Part shown: piece after piece, positions 1-6,148 of the stretch | How positions within the stretch are numbered: the first letter of the stretch is position 1 | How the letters are laid out: the number at the start of each line of letters is the position of its first letter | Assembly: GCA_031278665.1 (NCBI GenBank) | Contig: JAITKC010000305.1 | Coordinates: forward strand, 1-6,148 | DNA from: Bifidobacteriaceae bacterium | Lineage (GTDB): Bacteria > Actinomycetota > Actinomycetes > Actinomycetales > WQXJ01 | Length of the DNA: 6,148 nucleotides | Direction of reading: 5' to 3' | Notes under the pieces: model-generated | The model's database searches: none | What the model saw: the letters and a program-made list of their open reading frames with translations, nothing else | What the model was told of the DNA's origin: nothing | Program-made: the position numbers and the translations under genes

Positions 1-3000
1 CACCTTGACGGCGAAGGCCTCGCCGGCGGGCAGGTCGAGGGGCGTCCCCGCGGGCTCCTCCACCGGGTCGTCGGGATCGATTTCGGCGGTCGAAGGCGAG
101 ACGACCAGCGTCGACTCGGCCGCCTCCGGCGCGCCCGCGAACGGCGCCCAGAGCACCGATGTGTCCGGATAGTCGCCGTTGGGCAGGGAGACCGAATAGA
201 CCGCGACCGGGTGGACGTCGTCCACCACGAGCTGGCGGTTGCCCGGAAGGGACGAGTAAACCTCAAGCGTGTAGACACCTTCCGGGCAGTCGCCGGCGGC
301 GTCGACCGAACCGGCGCAGGCGAACTCGCCGTCGTCGGCGAAATACAGTCCGTCGCCGCCATAAGGGTCGCGCGGCCCAGCCGACACGACCGGCCCGCGA
401 TCGCTGATCGGATGCCCGGACATGTCTCGCATCGTGGCGGTGATAGTTTGGCGGCCCCAGTCTTGCGGGCTGACCTCTGGGTCGTCGTGGTTCGGCGGTT
501 GGTTCGCCGTCTGGGTCACCACGGCCTGGGACAGGGTCTCAGACGCCTCGCCGGCCACAAAGATCGCGGTATCCGCGCATTCCAGTGAGCCGACGAAAAC
601 TCCATCGGGGTCGAAGATATCGACTTTGGGGCAGAACTCGCCGACTGCGGTTGAGGCCACCAGCAACCGCGGGGTCCAACCGTTGGAAGACGCGTCCCCG
701 GAGGCGACCTTGGCCAACGACGACGAAGGGTTGTCTTTGGACCAAACCAGGGCTTCGTCCGGGAACTCATCCCATAGCCGCTCCGAGTCGACATAGAGGG
801 GCCAAATCGGGTTGTCATTGGCGTCGCGCGGATTGACCCGGTATTGGAGGCAGCCATAAGGCTCGCAGTATTCGAAACTTTCGAAGTCCGCTGTCGCGAC
901 CGGATAGTAGTAGCTATAGAGGCGCGTCATCGACGACTTGTCCGGGTCGAGCACGGGCAGAACGTCGAAGCTGACGATCGCCAAGTCCTCCCCCCCATAT
1001 TCCTCAGCCGAAGCCGAGCCGGATTTGACGCTCAAGGGTCCGGGCAGGTCGGGATGCCGCGGCCAAATCCCGAAGGTGCCGGCGCAACTGGAATAGATCA
1101 GGGCCTGGTAATGGCCGGGCTCGCCGGGCACATCCAAGACCGAGTCGACCACCGGCTTGCGTGATCGGCTGTAGCAGAACTCGGCGCCGACCGACGTGTC
1201 TAATTCCCATTCGAGACTCTCGGCTTGACCGGCGACGCCTTGGCCGCGCGCGTCCCACAGCCAAACGTCGACAGTGCGGAAGTCGGGCTGGCCGTCATAA
1301 CCGGGGGCGGAATCGGCCAGCCCGTAGTCGGCCAAAACGACACCGGTGTTGGACGAGTAGATTTCGCCCCGGGCGACAGTCGCCTCGTCGAAGTACAGCG
1401 TCACCGACGCCGAGTTGGTCGGGTCCCCGGGCGCCGCCACCGTCAACCGGTACTCTCCGGCCGCCGTCGCGCTGACCTCCAACTCGTCGCAATAGCCGTT
1501 CTGCCCGGTGACGCATTCGGCGGCGGCCGAGCCGGTGCTCGCGAAAAAGGCGCCGTCCGGCGTCGCGCCGCCGCCGGACGGAACCAGGCTCAGCGCCGCC
1601 CGAACCCCAGCCACCCAGGCCAAGCTGGTCCCGCCGCCGCCCTGGGCCAGCGCCTGGACCCGATACGCGCCGCCGACCGGCATAGGCAGAGTGGCCGAGG
1701 GATACGGGCTGACCGAGGCGAAGCCGAACTTGGCCCGGTCGGCGGCGATCCGGTAGGAGAGCTGGCAGGTCACGTCGCTCCAGCCGCCCGCGGCCGAGTC
1801 CGCCGGCGCCAGCGTCAACTCGGCGCCGTCCAACTGGGAGGCCACCGTCGCGCCGCTGAACGAGTCGTAGCAGACGGTCCGGCCGGCGTCCAACTCCCAA
1901 TCGTTCATTCCCTCGTCCTGGGTGGAGTAGCCAACCTTGGAGGTGGCGACGACGACCGGCGCGCTCGGGTCGTCGACCACCGCCAGCACGTCGGTCAGCC
2001 CCCGGCCCAGGTAGACCGCGCCGCCGGTGGTCGACGGCCAATCGGCCCGGGCGTTGTTGACCGCGAACACGGCCTGGTAGGCCCACGTGGACGACTCGGC
2101 GAAGCCCTGCATCTCGGTGCGCAACCGCACCACTTGACTCGCCAGGCCGATGCCGTAGTCCTCGATCTCGCCCTGTTGAATCGGCGCGTCCGCCTCGGCG
2201 CCGACCCGGCCGCGCGAAGTCGGCGTGACCGCGGGGTCAAGCGAGGCGCGGGCGCGCAGGTAGACGCTCTGCAGGCGGCCGGACGGCTGGTCCAGCGGAA
2301 CCCGCAGGTCGGCGTAAACGTAGCCCTCGTCATCGGGCGTCCCCTCCAAGACCAGGTTGGCGAAACTGTCCGCCGCCACGCCGCCGACCAATTCCGTCAA
2401 CCAAGCCTTAACCGTCGCGTTCGCCGCCAGATCCCCGATGGTCTGAGCGCGAAGCTGGTAGGCGCCGCCGGGCGTCAGCACCGCGCCCTGAAGCTGCTGC
2501 CAAACCCCCGACCCGTCGGCCGTCGCCGGCCGGTAGGTCAATCCGTTGTCGCCGCTGTCGGCCGACGCCTGATCGTTATAGACAGCCGAACTGCGCATCG
2601 AACCCGACACCTCGCCGGAACCCAAACGGACCAGGCCGGGTTGGGCGTAAGGGCCGCCGGCCTCCAGTGAAGTCGGGTAAGGCCTGGGCGCGTCGCCCCA
2701 GGTGTACATATAGGTCAGGCGGAAGTCGGCCGCCGGGCTGCTGTAGGCGGTGGTGTAGTTCAGCCGCACGACGGCGTTGGCGCCATTGTCGGGGTCCACC
2801 GGGTCGGTCACCACCACCGGGTCGAGGCCGTCCGCCCGGGCGCCGAAGCAGCCGTAAATTGAGGAGGCCAGCGGCTGGTAGTCGCCTGCCGCCGAGGCGC
2901 ACAGCGGCTCGACTGAGGTGTCGCCTAAGTAGCTCAAAGTGTGGCCATAGGCGTAGGTCAAGGACCTGGGCGCCGTCGTCGAGGTGCCGCCCGGCAGGCG

Positions 3001-4473
3001 GACGCGCAGGTAGTACGGCTCTTCGCGGGCGGCCAAGGCCACCCAGTAGTAGCCGCTCGAGTCCGTCGCGGTCACACCCATCAGTTCGCGCTGGCCGGCC
3101 CGCTCCCGCCAGAACTCGATCTCGATTCCGGCCAGGGCGGTTCCGCCCGTCATCGTCGAGCCGGCGATCCCGGTCGCGTCGTTGCGGACGGCGCCCTGGA
3201 TGGCGCCGACGGCGCCCGACGCGGCCATCGTGAGCGCCGGGACGCCCTCGGCCAGGCGCTCGTTGGCGCCGGAGATGGTGTCCCAGCGCCAGAGCGTCGA
3301 GTCGTCGTGAACTGTGTAGAGGTCCGAGCCGACAAAGGCCAGGCCGGTGACGTTGCCGGCGTCGGCGTCGGCGAACACCTTGACAACCTCATAGGTCCAG
3401 CCGGCGGACGAGTACTCGCGCGACGAGACAGTCGACGTCGGGCTGGCGAACCGGAGCAGCGCCCAGACGTCCGCCGTTGCGCCGGCCTTCTCCAGCCGGG
3501 CCATCCGGTAAACCCGTTTGTGCTGGTCAAGCAGGCTTGACGTGGCGTCGGCGGCGATGCCCGCGCCAAGCGTCCAGGTTCCGGTCAGATTGCCGGTCTT
3601 GCCCGCCCGGGTGGCGGCGGTGGACAAAACCGCGCCCGATGTGGTGAGCGTCGACGAGACCGCCACCGGCGCGACGGTGAACACCGGCTTCTCCGGACGC
3701 CCGGAGTCCGAGATCCTGAGCACCTGCATATGGGGGTTGTTGACGCCGGCGTAGGACGCCACGAAGGGCTCGGCGGCGCTGGCCGTCAGGATAATCTGCC
3801 CGCCAACTGAATCAACGGCACCGCCGACGGCGTTCTCAAAATACCCCTCCGCGGCCGGCCCGGGCGTCAGGTCGGCTAGCGGGTAGCAGTTGCCTGTCTC
3901 GGAGACCACCAGGCCCGCCGCGCCGGTCTGGGAATCCCAGCCCAGTTGGTAAACACGCTGATCGCCTTGTCGGAGCAGGATTTTGCCCATCGCCAACGAA
4001 TCCCATTGGCCGCCGCAAGCGTAGCCGTCGGCGCGTTCGCCCGCGACGTAGGCGGGCTTTATTTCGGCGGCGAAGTCATCGGCCGTTATTTCGCCCGGCT
4101 CATCGACCAAGCGCGGCACGCTGGCGTCCCAGCCCGACAGGCCGGTCGGGTCGCTCCCCAGCAGCCATAGCTGCTCGTCCACGAACGCGCCGTCCCAGCC
4201 GGACAGGTAGGCCACCGCGCTCGCCCTCGGCGCCACGGCCACCTGCGCCGCCAACGCCCCGACTGCGGCCAGGGCGACCGCCCCGGCCATGGCCGCCAAG
4301 CGGAAGAGTCCCCTTCGGAGAGCCAGGCCGGGCCGGCGCCGCCGGCGCCCGGCGGCGATTGGCCTTACCGCCAGTTTGGCCAGTCTGGCCAACCGCGCCG
4401 GCTTGGTCGCGTTCGACGGCTTCGCGTTGTCGGCTGGAGGGATCGGGGCGGCAGGTCGGGCTGAGCTTCGCAT
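1..4473 (-). CDS. Very large secreted multi-domain surface protein (adhesin-like; GEVED and Ig-like modules), C-terminus beyond window
   Basis: One frame stays open from ATG 4473 to the left edge: 1,491 codons, no stop, so the C-terminus and any anchor are unseen. An in-frame TAG at 4534-4536 and no other ATG/GTG/TTG between make this start firm. Residues 1-58 are basic (five Arg at 43-47), 59-81 hydrophobic, with likely cleavage after ASA at 84-86. Residues 89-420 may be propeller-like (LSGWD at 90 and 112; LYTVHDDSTLWRWD near 400). Residues 425-494 look like a Cna-B/SdrD-type module (GAVRNDATG, then TDSSGYYWV). Residues 590-775 match a GEVED domain: GDAP at 593, SGDNG near 640, GEIEDY at 768-773. 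About 776-915 resembles a DUF11/prealbumin-like fold. The rest looks like Ig-like repeats, notably about 1066-1158 and 1342-1420 (TITATMRDMSGHPIS), with another starting near 1450. Sixteen cysteines form eight close pairs. The role is inferred: surface adhesion or cell-wall structure. Module classes rest on motif recognition; ligand unknown. Two TTA codons (residues 516, 1091) are rare for such GC. Confidence 0.88.
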   Translation of the reverse strand, partial: MRSSARPAAPIPPADNAKPSNATKPARLARLAKLAVRPIAAGRRRRRPGLALRRGLFRLAAMAGAVALAAVGALAAQVAVAPRASAVAYLSGWDGAFVDEQLWLLGSDPTGLSGWDASVPRLVDEPGEITADDFAAEIKPAYVAGERADGYACGGQWDSLAMGKILLRQGDQRVYQLGWDSQTGAAGLVVSETGNCYPLADLTPGPAAEGYFENAVGGAVDSVGGQIILTASAAEPFVASYAGVNNPHMQVLRISDSGRPEKPVFTVAPVAVSSTLTTSGAVLSTAATRAGKTGNLTGTWTLGAGIAADATSSLLDQHKRVYRMARLEKAGATADVWALLRFASPTSTVSSREYSSAGWTYEVVKVFADADAGNVTGLAFVGSDLYTVHDDSTLWRWDTISGANERLAEGVPALTMAASGAVGAIQGAVRNDATGIAGSTMTGGTALAGIEIEFWRERAGQRELMGVTATDSSGYYWVALAAREEPYYLRVRLPGGTSTTAPRSLTYAYGHTLSYLGDTSVEPLCASAAGDYQPLASSIYGCFGARADGLDPVVVTDPVDPDNGANAVVRLNYTTAYSSPAADFRLTYMYTWGDAPRPYPTSLEAGGPYAQPGLVRLGSGEVSGSMRSSAVYNDQASADSGDNGLTYRPATADGSGVWQQLQGAVLTPGGAYQLRAQTIGDLAANATVKAWLTELVGGVAADSFANLVLEGTPDDEGYVYADLRVPLDQPSGRLQSVYLRARASLDPAVTPTSRGRVGAEADAPIQQGEIEDYGIGLASQVVRLRTEMQGFAESSTWAYQAVFAVNNARADWPSTTGGAVYLGRGLTDVLAVVDDPSAPVVVATSKVGYSTQDEGMNDWELDAGRTVCYDSFSGATVASQLDGAELTLAPADSAAGGWSDVTCQLSYRIAADRAKFGFASVSPYPSATLPMPVGGAYRVQALAQGGGGTSLAWVAGVRAALSLVPSGGGATPDGAFFASTGSAAAECVTGQNGYCDELEVSATAAGEYRLTVAAPGDPTNSASVTLYFDEATVARGEIYSSNTGVVLADYGLADSAPGYDGQPDFRTVDVWLWDARGQGVAGQAESLEWELDTSVGAEFCYSRSRKPVVDSVLDVPGEPGHYQALIYSSCAGTFGIWPRHPDLPGPLSVKSGSASAEEYGGEDLAIVSFDVLPVLDPDKSSMTRLYSYYYPVATADFESFEYCEPYGCLQYRVNPRDANDNPIWPLYVDSERLWDEFPDEALVWSKDNPSSSLAKVASGDASSNGWTPRLLVASTAVGEFCPKVDIFDPDGVFVGSLECADTAIFVAGEASETLSQAVVTQTANQPPNHDDPEVSPQDWGRQTITATMRDMSGHPISDRGPVVSAGPRDPYGGDGLYFADDGEFACAGSVDAAGDCPEGVYTLEVYSSLPGNRQLVVDDVHPVAVYSVSLPNGDYPDTSVLWAPFAGAPEAAESTLVVSPSTAEIDPDDPVEEPAGTPLDLPAGEAFAVKV

Positions 4474-4478
4474 GGTGG

Positions 4479-4483
4479 CCTCG
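4479..4483 (-). promoter_or_regulatory. Ribosome-binding site of the surface-protein gene
   Basis: CGAGG on the minus strand sits 5 nt upstream of ATG 4473. The match to the anti-Shine-Dalgarno sequence is modest, but the position is right and this is the only ATG between the in-frame TAG at 4534-4536 and the signal peptide, so it supports the chosen start. Confidence 0.5.
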
Positions 4484-4679
4484 CTTCGGGCTCCACCCTG
4501 GAGGTGGCGTGGGCTTTCAGTCGCAGCCAGACTCTACCGGCCCGCGAGCCCGCCGAACGCCCGCTCCAGGTGCTTTCACCCAGCTTCGGCGCGGATTTTT
4601 ACAGTCTTCCATCGCTGGCGCCGCGCGCCCGGCCGCTGTCCTGGGCTTCGGCGGCGTCGCGCCCCAAGAACTCCGGTCA

Positions 4680-4692
4680 GCGGCCGGGCCGC
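4680..4692. repeat. Second short GC inverted repeat in the intergenic region
   Basis: GCGGCC, one base, GGCCGC: six complementary pairs around a single base, 32 bp beyond the first palindrome in the direction of transcription. It may contribute to the same transcript-end structure. In sequence of this GC content such short palindromes also arise by chance. Confidence 0.3.
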
Positions 4693-4724
4693 GTCGCGGG
4701 GCGCGGCGGAAACGAACGGCCGAG

Positions 4725-4741
4725 CCGGCGCGTCGCGCCGG
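4725..4741 (-). terminator. Perfect GC palindrome 57-73 bp past the ftsY stop, possible terminator
   Basis: The sequence is CCGGCGCG, one base, CGCGCCGG: eight perfectly complementary pairs on paper (fewer in RNA, since a hairpin loop needs about three bases). It lies just downstream of ftsY, where a transcript end would be expected. There is no clean U-tract after it; the next bases on the minus strand are C/G-rich with only a short TTCGTTT further on. Terminators of high-GC bacteria often lack strong U-runs, so the call is tentative. It could equally be a chance GC palindrome. Confidence 0.3.
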
Positions 4742-4797
4742 TGTCGCGAAACACGGCCCGCCGGCCGCTCGAAGCCTGGATCGCGATGTGGCGGCGA

Positions 4798-6051
4798 TCA
4801 GGGCTTCGCGCCCAGCAGGCCGTCCACGAACAACTCCTCGTCGAAGGGGGCCAGGTCGTCCGGGCCCTCGCCCAGCCCGACCAGTTTGACCGGCAGCCCG
4901 AGTTCGCGCTGGACGGCGATAACGATCCCGCCCTTGGCGGTGCCGTCGAGTTTGGTCAGCACAATGCCTGTGACCTCCACGGCCTCGGTGAACACGCGCG
5001 CCTGCGTCAAACCGTTTTGCCCGGTCGTGGCGTCCAACACCAACAGGGTCTCGGTGATCGGCGCCTGTTTGGCGGCGACCCGTCGGATCTTCTCCAGTTC
5101 GGCCATCAGATTGGCTTTGTTGTGAAGCCGTCCGGCGGTGTCGATTATGACAGTGTCGATTTGGCGGTCGATTCCGGCCGCCACGGCGTCGAACGCGACC
5201 GCGGCCGGGTCCGAGCCCTCCGGCCCGCGCGCCACCGGGACGCCAACCCGCTCGCCCCAGGCCGCCAACTGGTCGGCGGCGGCCGCCCGGAAAGTGTCGG
5301 CGGCGCCCAGGAGGACGCTGTTCCCGGCCGCCACTTCGAGCCGCGCCAAGCGCCCGATGGTGGTGGTCTTACCCGAACCGTTCACCCCGACCACCAGAAT
5401 CACTCCCGGGGCGCCTTGCCCGCCCCGGTCGGCGATGGTCCGGCTGGCCTTGGTCTCTAGGGCCGCCAGCAACTCGCGCCGCAGCGTCGCGGCCGGGTCG
5501 GCGCCGGCGCCCTCGACTCGCATGGCGGCGCGCACGCGCTCCAGAATCTGTTCCGAGGCCGCCGCGCCGACGTCGGCCATCAGCAGCGTCTCCTCGAACT
5601 CGTCCCAGTCCTCCCGGGTCAGCTGGTCGCGGCTGAGCACCGCCAGCAACGCCCGGCCCAAGGCCGACTTCGAGCCGGCCAGCCGCCCGCGCAGGCGCCG
5701 CAACCGCGACGCCGGGGCTTCGGGAACCTCGATTTCGCCGCCCGATGCCGCGACCACGCCTTCGGTCTCGCCGCCCGGCTCCAGCCCGCCCGCTCCATTC
5801 GCCTGGCGCGCTTCCGCTCTTTCACCGCCAGCGGTCTGCGCCGCCGCGGTTGGTCCGGCCGCTCCAGCCGCCTGGTCCGCTTCCACTCCTCCGGCGCCGC
5901 CGGCGGTTCCTGCCGCTGGCGCCGACCTCGGCGGCTGACCCCGCCCGCTCCGGCGCGCCCGCCCCGCCAATCCGTAAACGATCAGCCCCAACACCGCCGC
6001 CGCGACGACCAAACCCAGAACGATCAGCCAAATGCCGCTTCCAGAACCCAT
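4798..6051 (-). CDS. ftsY: Signal recognition particle receptor FtsY (SRP GTPase)
   Basis: FtsY docks SRP-bound ribosome-nascent chain complexes at the membrane; paired GTP hydrolysis with Ffh releases the cargo to the SecYEG translocon. With the ATG at 6051 the protein has 417 residues. Residues 7-29 form a single membrane segment just after a short Gly/Ser start, followed by Arg residues at 31-34. An Ala/Gly/Glu-rich low-complexity linker runs to about 112. The N domain follows, with the conserved LLMADVG ending at 162. The G domain is complete: P-loop GVNGSGKTT at 222-230, DTFRAAA from 252, DTAGR at 304-308, TKLDG at 366-370, and the FtsY-typical GEGPDDLAPFD from 394. The C-terminus FVDGLLG is usual for the family. 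All catalytic motifs are intact. A TTG at 6117 would add 22 residues, but those are encoded partly by the upstream tandem repeat, so I prefer ATG 6051, directly before the membrane segment. The stop is TGA at 4800-4798. The surface-protein gene follows on the same strand after 324 bp. Confidence 0.97.
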   Translation of the reverse strand: MGSGSGIWLIVLGLVVAAAVLGLIVYGLAGRARRSGRGQPPRSAPAAGTAGGAGGVEADQAAGAAGPTAAAQTAGGERAEARQANGAGGLEPGGETEGVVAASGGEIEVPEAPASRLRRLRGRLAGSKSALGRALLAVLSRDQLTREDWDEFEETLLMADVGAAASEQILERVRAAMRVEGAGADPAATLRRELLAALETKASRTIADRGGQGAPGVILVVGVNGSGKTTTIGRLARLEVAAGNSVLLGAADTFRAAAADQLAAWGERVGVPVARGPEGSDPAAVAFDAVAAGIDRQIDTVIIDTAGRLHNKANLMAELEKIRRVAAKQAPITETLLVLDATTGQNGLTQARVFTEAVEVTGIVLTKLDGTAKGGIVIAVQRELGLPVKLVGLGEGPDDLAPFDEELFVDGLLGAKP

Positions 6052-6067
6052 CCCACCATCTTCCCCC
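6052..6067 (-). promoter_or_regulatory. Purine-rich leader that supports the ATG 6051 start of ftsY
   Basis: On the minus strand GGGGGAA ends at 6061, leaving 9 nt before ATG 6051; a GGTGGG directly touches the ATG and is too close to act. The match to GGAGG is imperfect. No comparable purine run precedes the TTG at 6117, which falls within the 31-bp repeat array, so this leader favours the shorter FtsY. Another ATG at 6059-6057 is out of frame. Confidence 0.4.
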
Positions 6068-6078
6068 ACCCCGCCGCG

Positions 6079-6148
6079 ACCGACAATTTCTAGGCCGAAA
6101 CGCATCGACACCGACAATTTCCCTGGTCGAACGCATCGAGACCGACAA
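6079..6148. repeat. 31-bp-period tandem repeat upstream of ftsY, cut by the window edge
   Basis: ACCGACAATTT on the plus strand occurs at 6079-6089 and 6110-6120, and its first eight bases again at 6141-6148, an exact spacing of 31 bp each time. The two right-hand copies are also preceded by near-identical sequence: 6100-6117 and 6131-6148 match at 17 of 18 bases (ACGCATCGA, C or G, ACCGACAA). About 9 bp between the conserved blocks differ between units. The copy nearest ftsY keeps only the ACCGACAATTT core. Each unit includes a shorter direct repeat, CGACA-C-CGACA, perfect in the middle copy. The array probably continues beyond 6148. It could be a row of protein-binding sites, a VNTR-type array or the edge of a dispersed repeat family; the window alone does not decide. 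Confidence 0.8.
6087..6117 (-). promoter_or_regulatory. Possible ftsY promoter inside the tandem repeat
   Basis: Minus-strand TTGTCG (6117-6112) matches 4 of 6 bases of a -35 box, and TAGAAA (6092-6087) matches 4 of 6 of a -10 box, with a 19-bp spacer that is longer than usual. It would give a leader of roughly 30 nt before ATG 6051. TTGTCG belongs to the repeated block, so the match may be incidental. This is a weak candidate. Confidence 0.2.

Larger units (their letters stand above)
4474..4797. other. Intergenic region between ftsY and the surface-protein gene
   Basis: This 324-bp stretch holds no gene I can support. Plus-strand frames crossing it continue as antisense through ftsY or the surface-protein gene, and a 31-codon minus-strand frame (4612-4517) lacks a ribosome-binding site. 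Read on the minus strand it contains two GC palindromes near the ftsY end (4741-4725 and 4692-4680), then a lone A/T patch TGTAAAAAT around 4605-4597. Nearer the surface-protein start there is TAGAGT at 4536-4531 and a 5-bp hairpin at 4507-4493. The A/T patch or TAGAGT could be a -10 element of a separate promoter for the surface protein, but neither has a good -35 partner. The length and the palindromes suggest, without proving, that the two genes are transcribed separately. Confidence 0.7.

Noticed and set aside
1295..2086. 263-codon minus-strand frame overlapping the surface protein
   Set aside because: It is in another frame within the same strand, is Arg/Gly-rich and low in complexity, whereas the main frame gives coherent domains across the same bases.
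1225..2670. 481-codon open frame on the plus strand
   Set aside because: It lies entirely antisense to the surface-protein frame. Its product is Arg/Gly/Ala/Val-rich with no recognisable domain, as expected of a mirror frame under G/C third-position bias.
4210..4320. Tat signal peptide
   Set aside because: RRGLFR has twin arginines but the order of the following residues departs from the SRRxFLK consensus, and the hydrophobic segment is strong; a Sec route is more likely.
4493..4507. 5-bp hairpin CCACC-GGTGG just upstream of the surface-protein start
   Set aside because: The stem is too short and does not cover the ribosome-binding site, so I do not call it regulatory.
4517..4612. 31-codon minus-strand frame upstream of the surface-protein gene (starts MEDCKNPRRS), a possible leader peptide
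   Set aside because: It has no ribosome-binding site, no family resemblance and no attenuator-like structure tied to it; a frame this short is expected by chance.
4289..5125. 278-codon plus-strand frame across the intergenic gap into ftsY
   Set aside because: It is antisense to the surface-protein leader at one end and to the FtsY G domain at the other; the translation is Arg/Pro/Ala/Ser-rich without domains.
4504..5460. 318-codon plus-strand frame
   Set aside because: More than half is antisense to the FtsY catalytic core, and no family features are visible in its translation.
5138..5938. 266-codon plus-strand frame antisense to ftsY
   Set aside because: The Ser/Ala/Pro/Arg-rich product mirrors the FtsY G domain and linker; the opposite strand carries unmistakable GTPase motifs.
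6079..6148. CRISPR array
   Set aside because: The variable part between conserved blocks is only about 9 bp, far shorter than a spacer, and the copies are not identical.

Overview
The window is very GC-rich. Both genes I can support are read leftward (minus strand). Codon use is strongly G/C at third positions, and FtsY is of the kind with a single N-terminal membrane segment followed by an Ala/Gly/Glu-rich linker. Together with a giant secreted protein of Ig-like and GEVED modules, this suggests a high-GC Gram-positive bacterium (Actinomycetota). The sequence does not let me name a genus.

Layout, read in the direction of transcription (right to left). Positions 6079-6148 hold the edge of a 31-bp-period tandem repeat upstream of ftsY. 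Positions 6051-4798 encode FtsY, the SRP receptor GTPase, complete with all of its GTPase motifs. Positions 4797-4474 are a 324-bp intergenic region with two short GC palindromes, a small A/T patch and a ribosome-binding site. From 4473 to the left edge runs one uninterrupted frame of 1,491 codons with no stop. It is the N-terminal part of a very large exported, multi-domain, adhesin-like surface protein. Its C-terminus, where a sortase signal or other anchor would be, lies outside the window.

The large protein is the main content. It has a long basic leader and signal peptide, then a propeller-like or otherwise unassigned N-terminal region. A Cna-B/SdrD-type module follows, then a GEVED-type domain (GDAP, then SGDNG, then GEIEDY), then several Ig-like modules of which the last two resemble bacterial Ig-like group 1 (invasin-type). 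Its 16 cysteines fall into eight close pairs, which suggests one disulfide per module outside the cell.

FtsY targets ribosomes making membrane and exported proteins to the translocon. The large protein is an export client, but I see no evidence of a specific functional link beyond adjacency. I did not find an RNA gene, CRISPR array, insertion sequence or recognisable new multi-gene system. The least explained signals are the 31-bp repeats upstream of ftsY and the unusual length and architecture of the surface protein.
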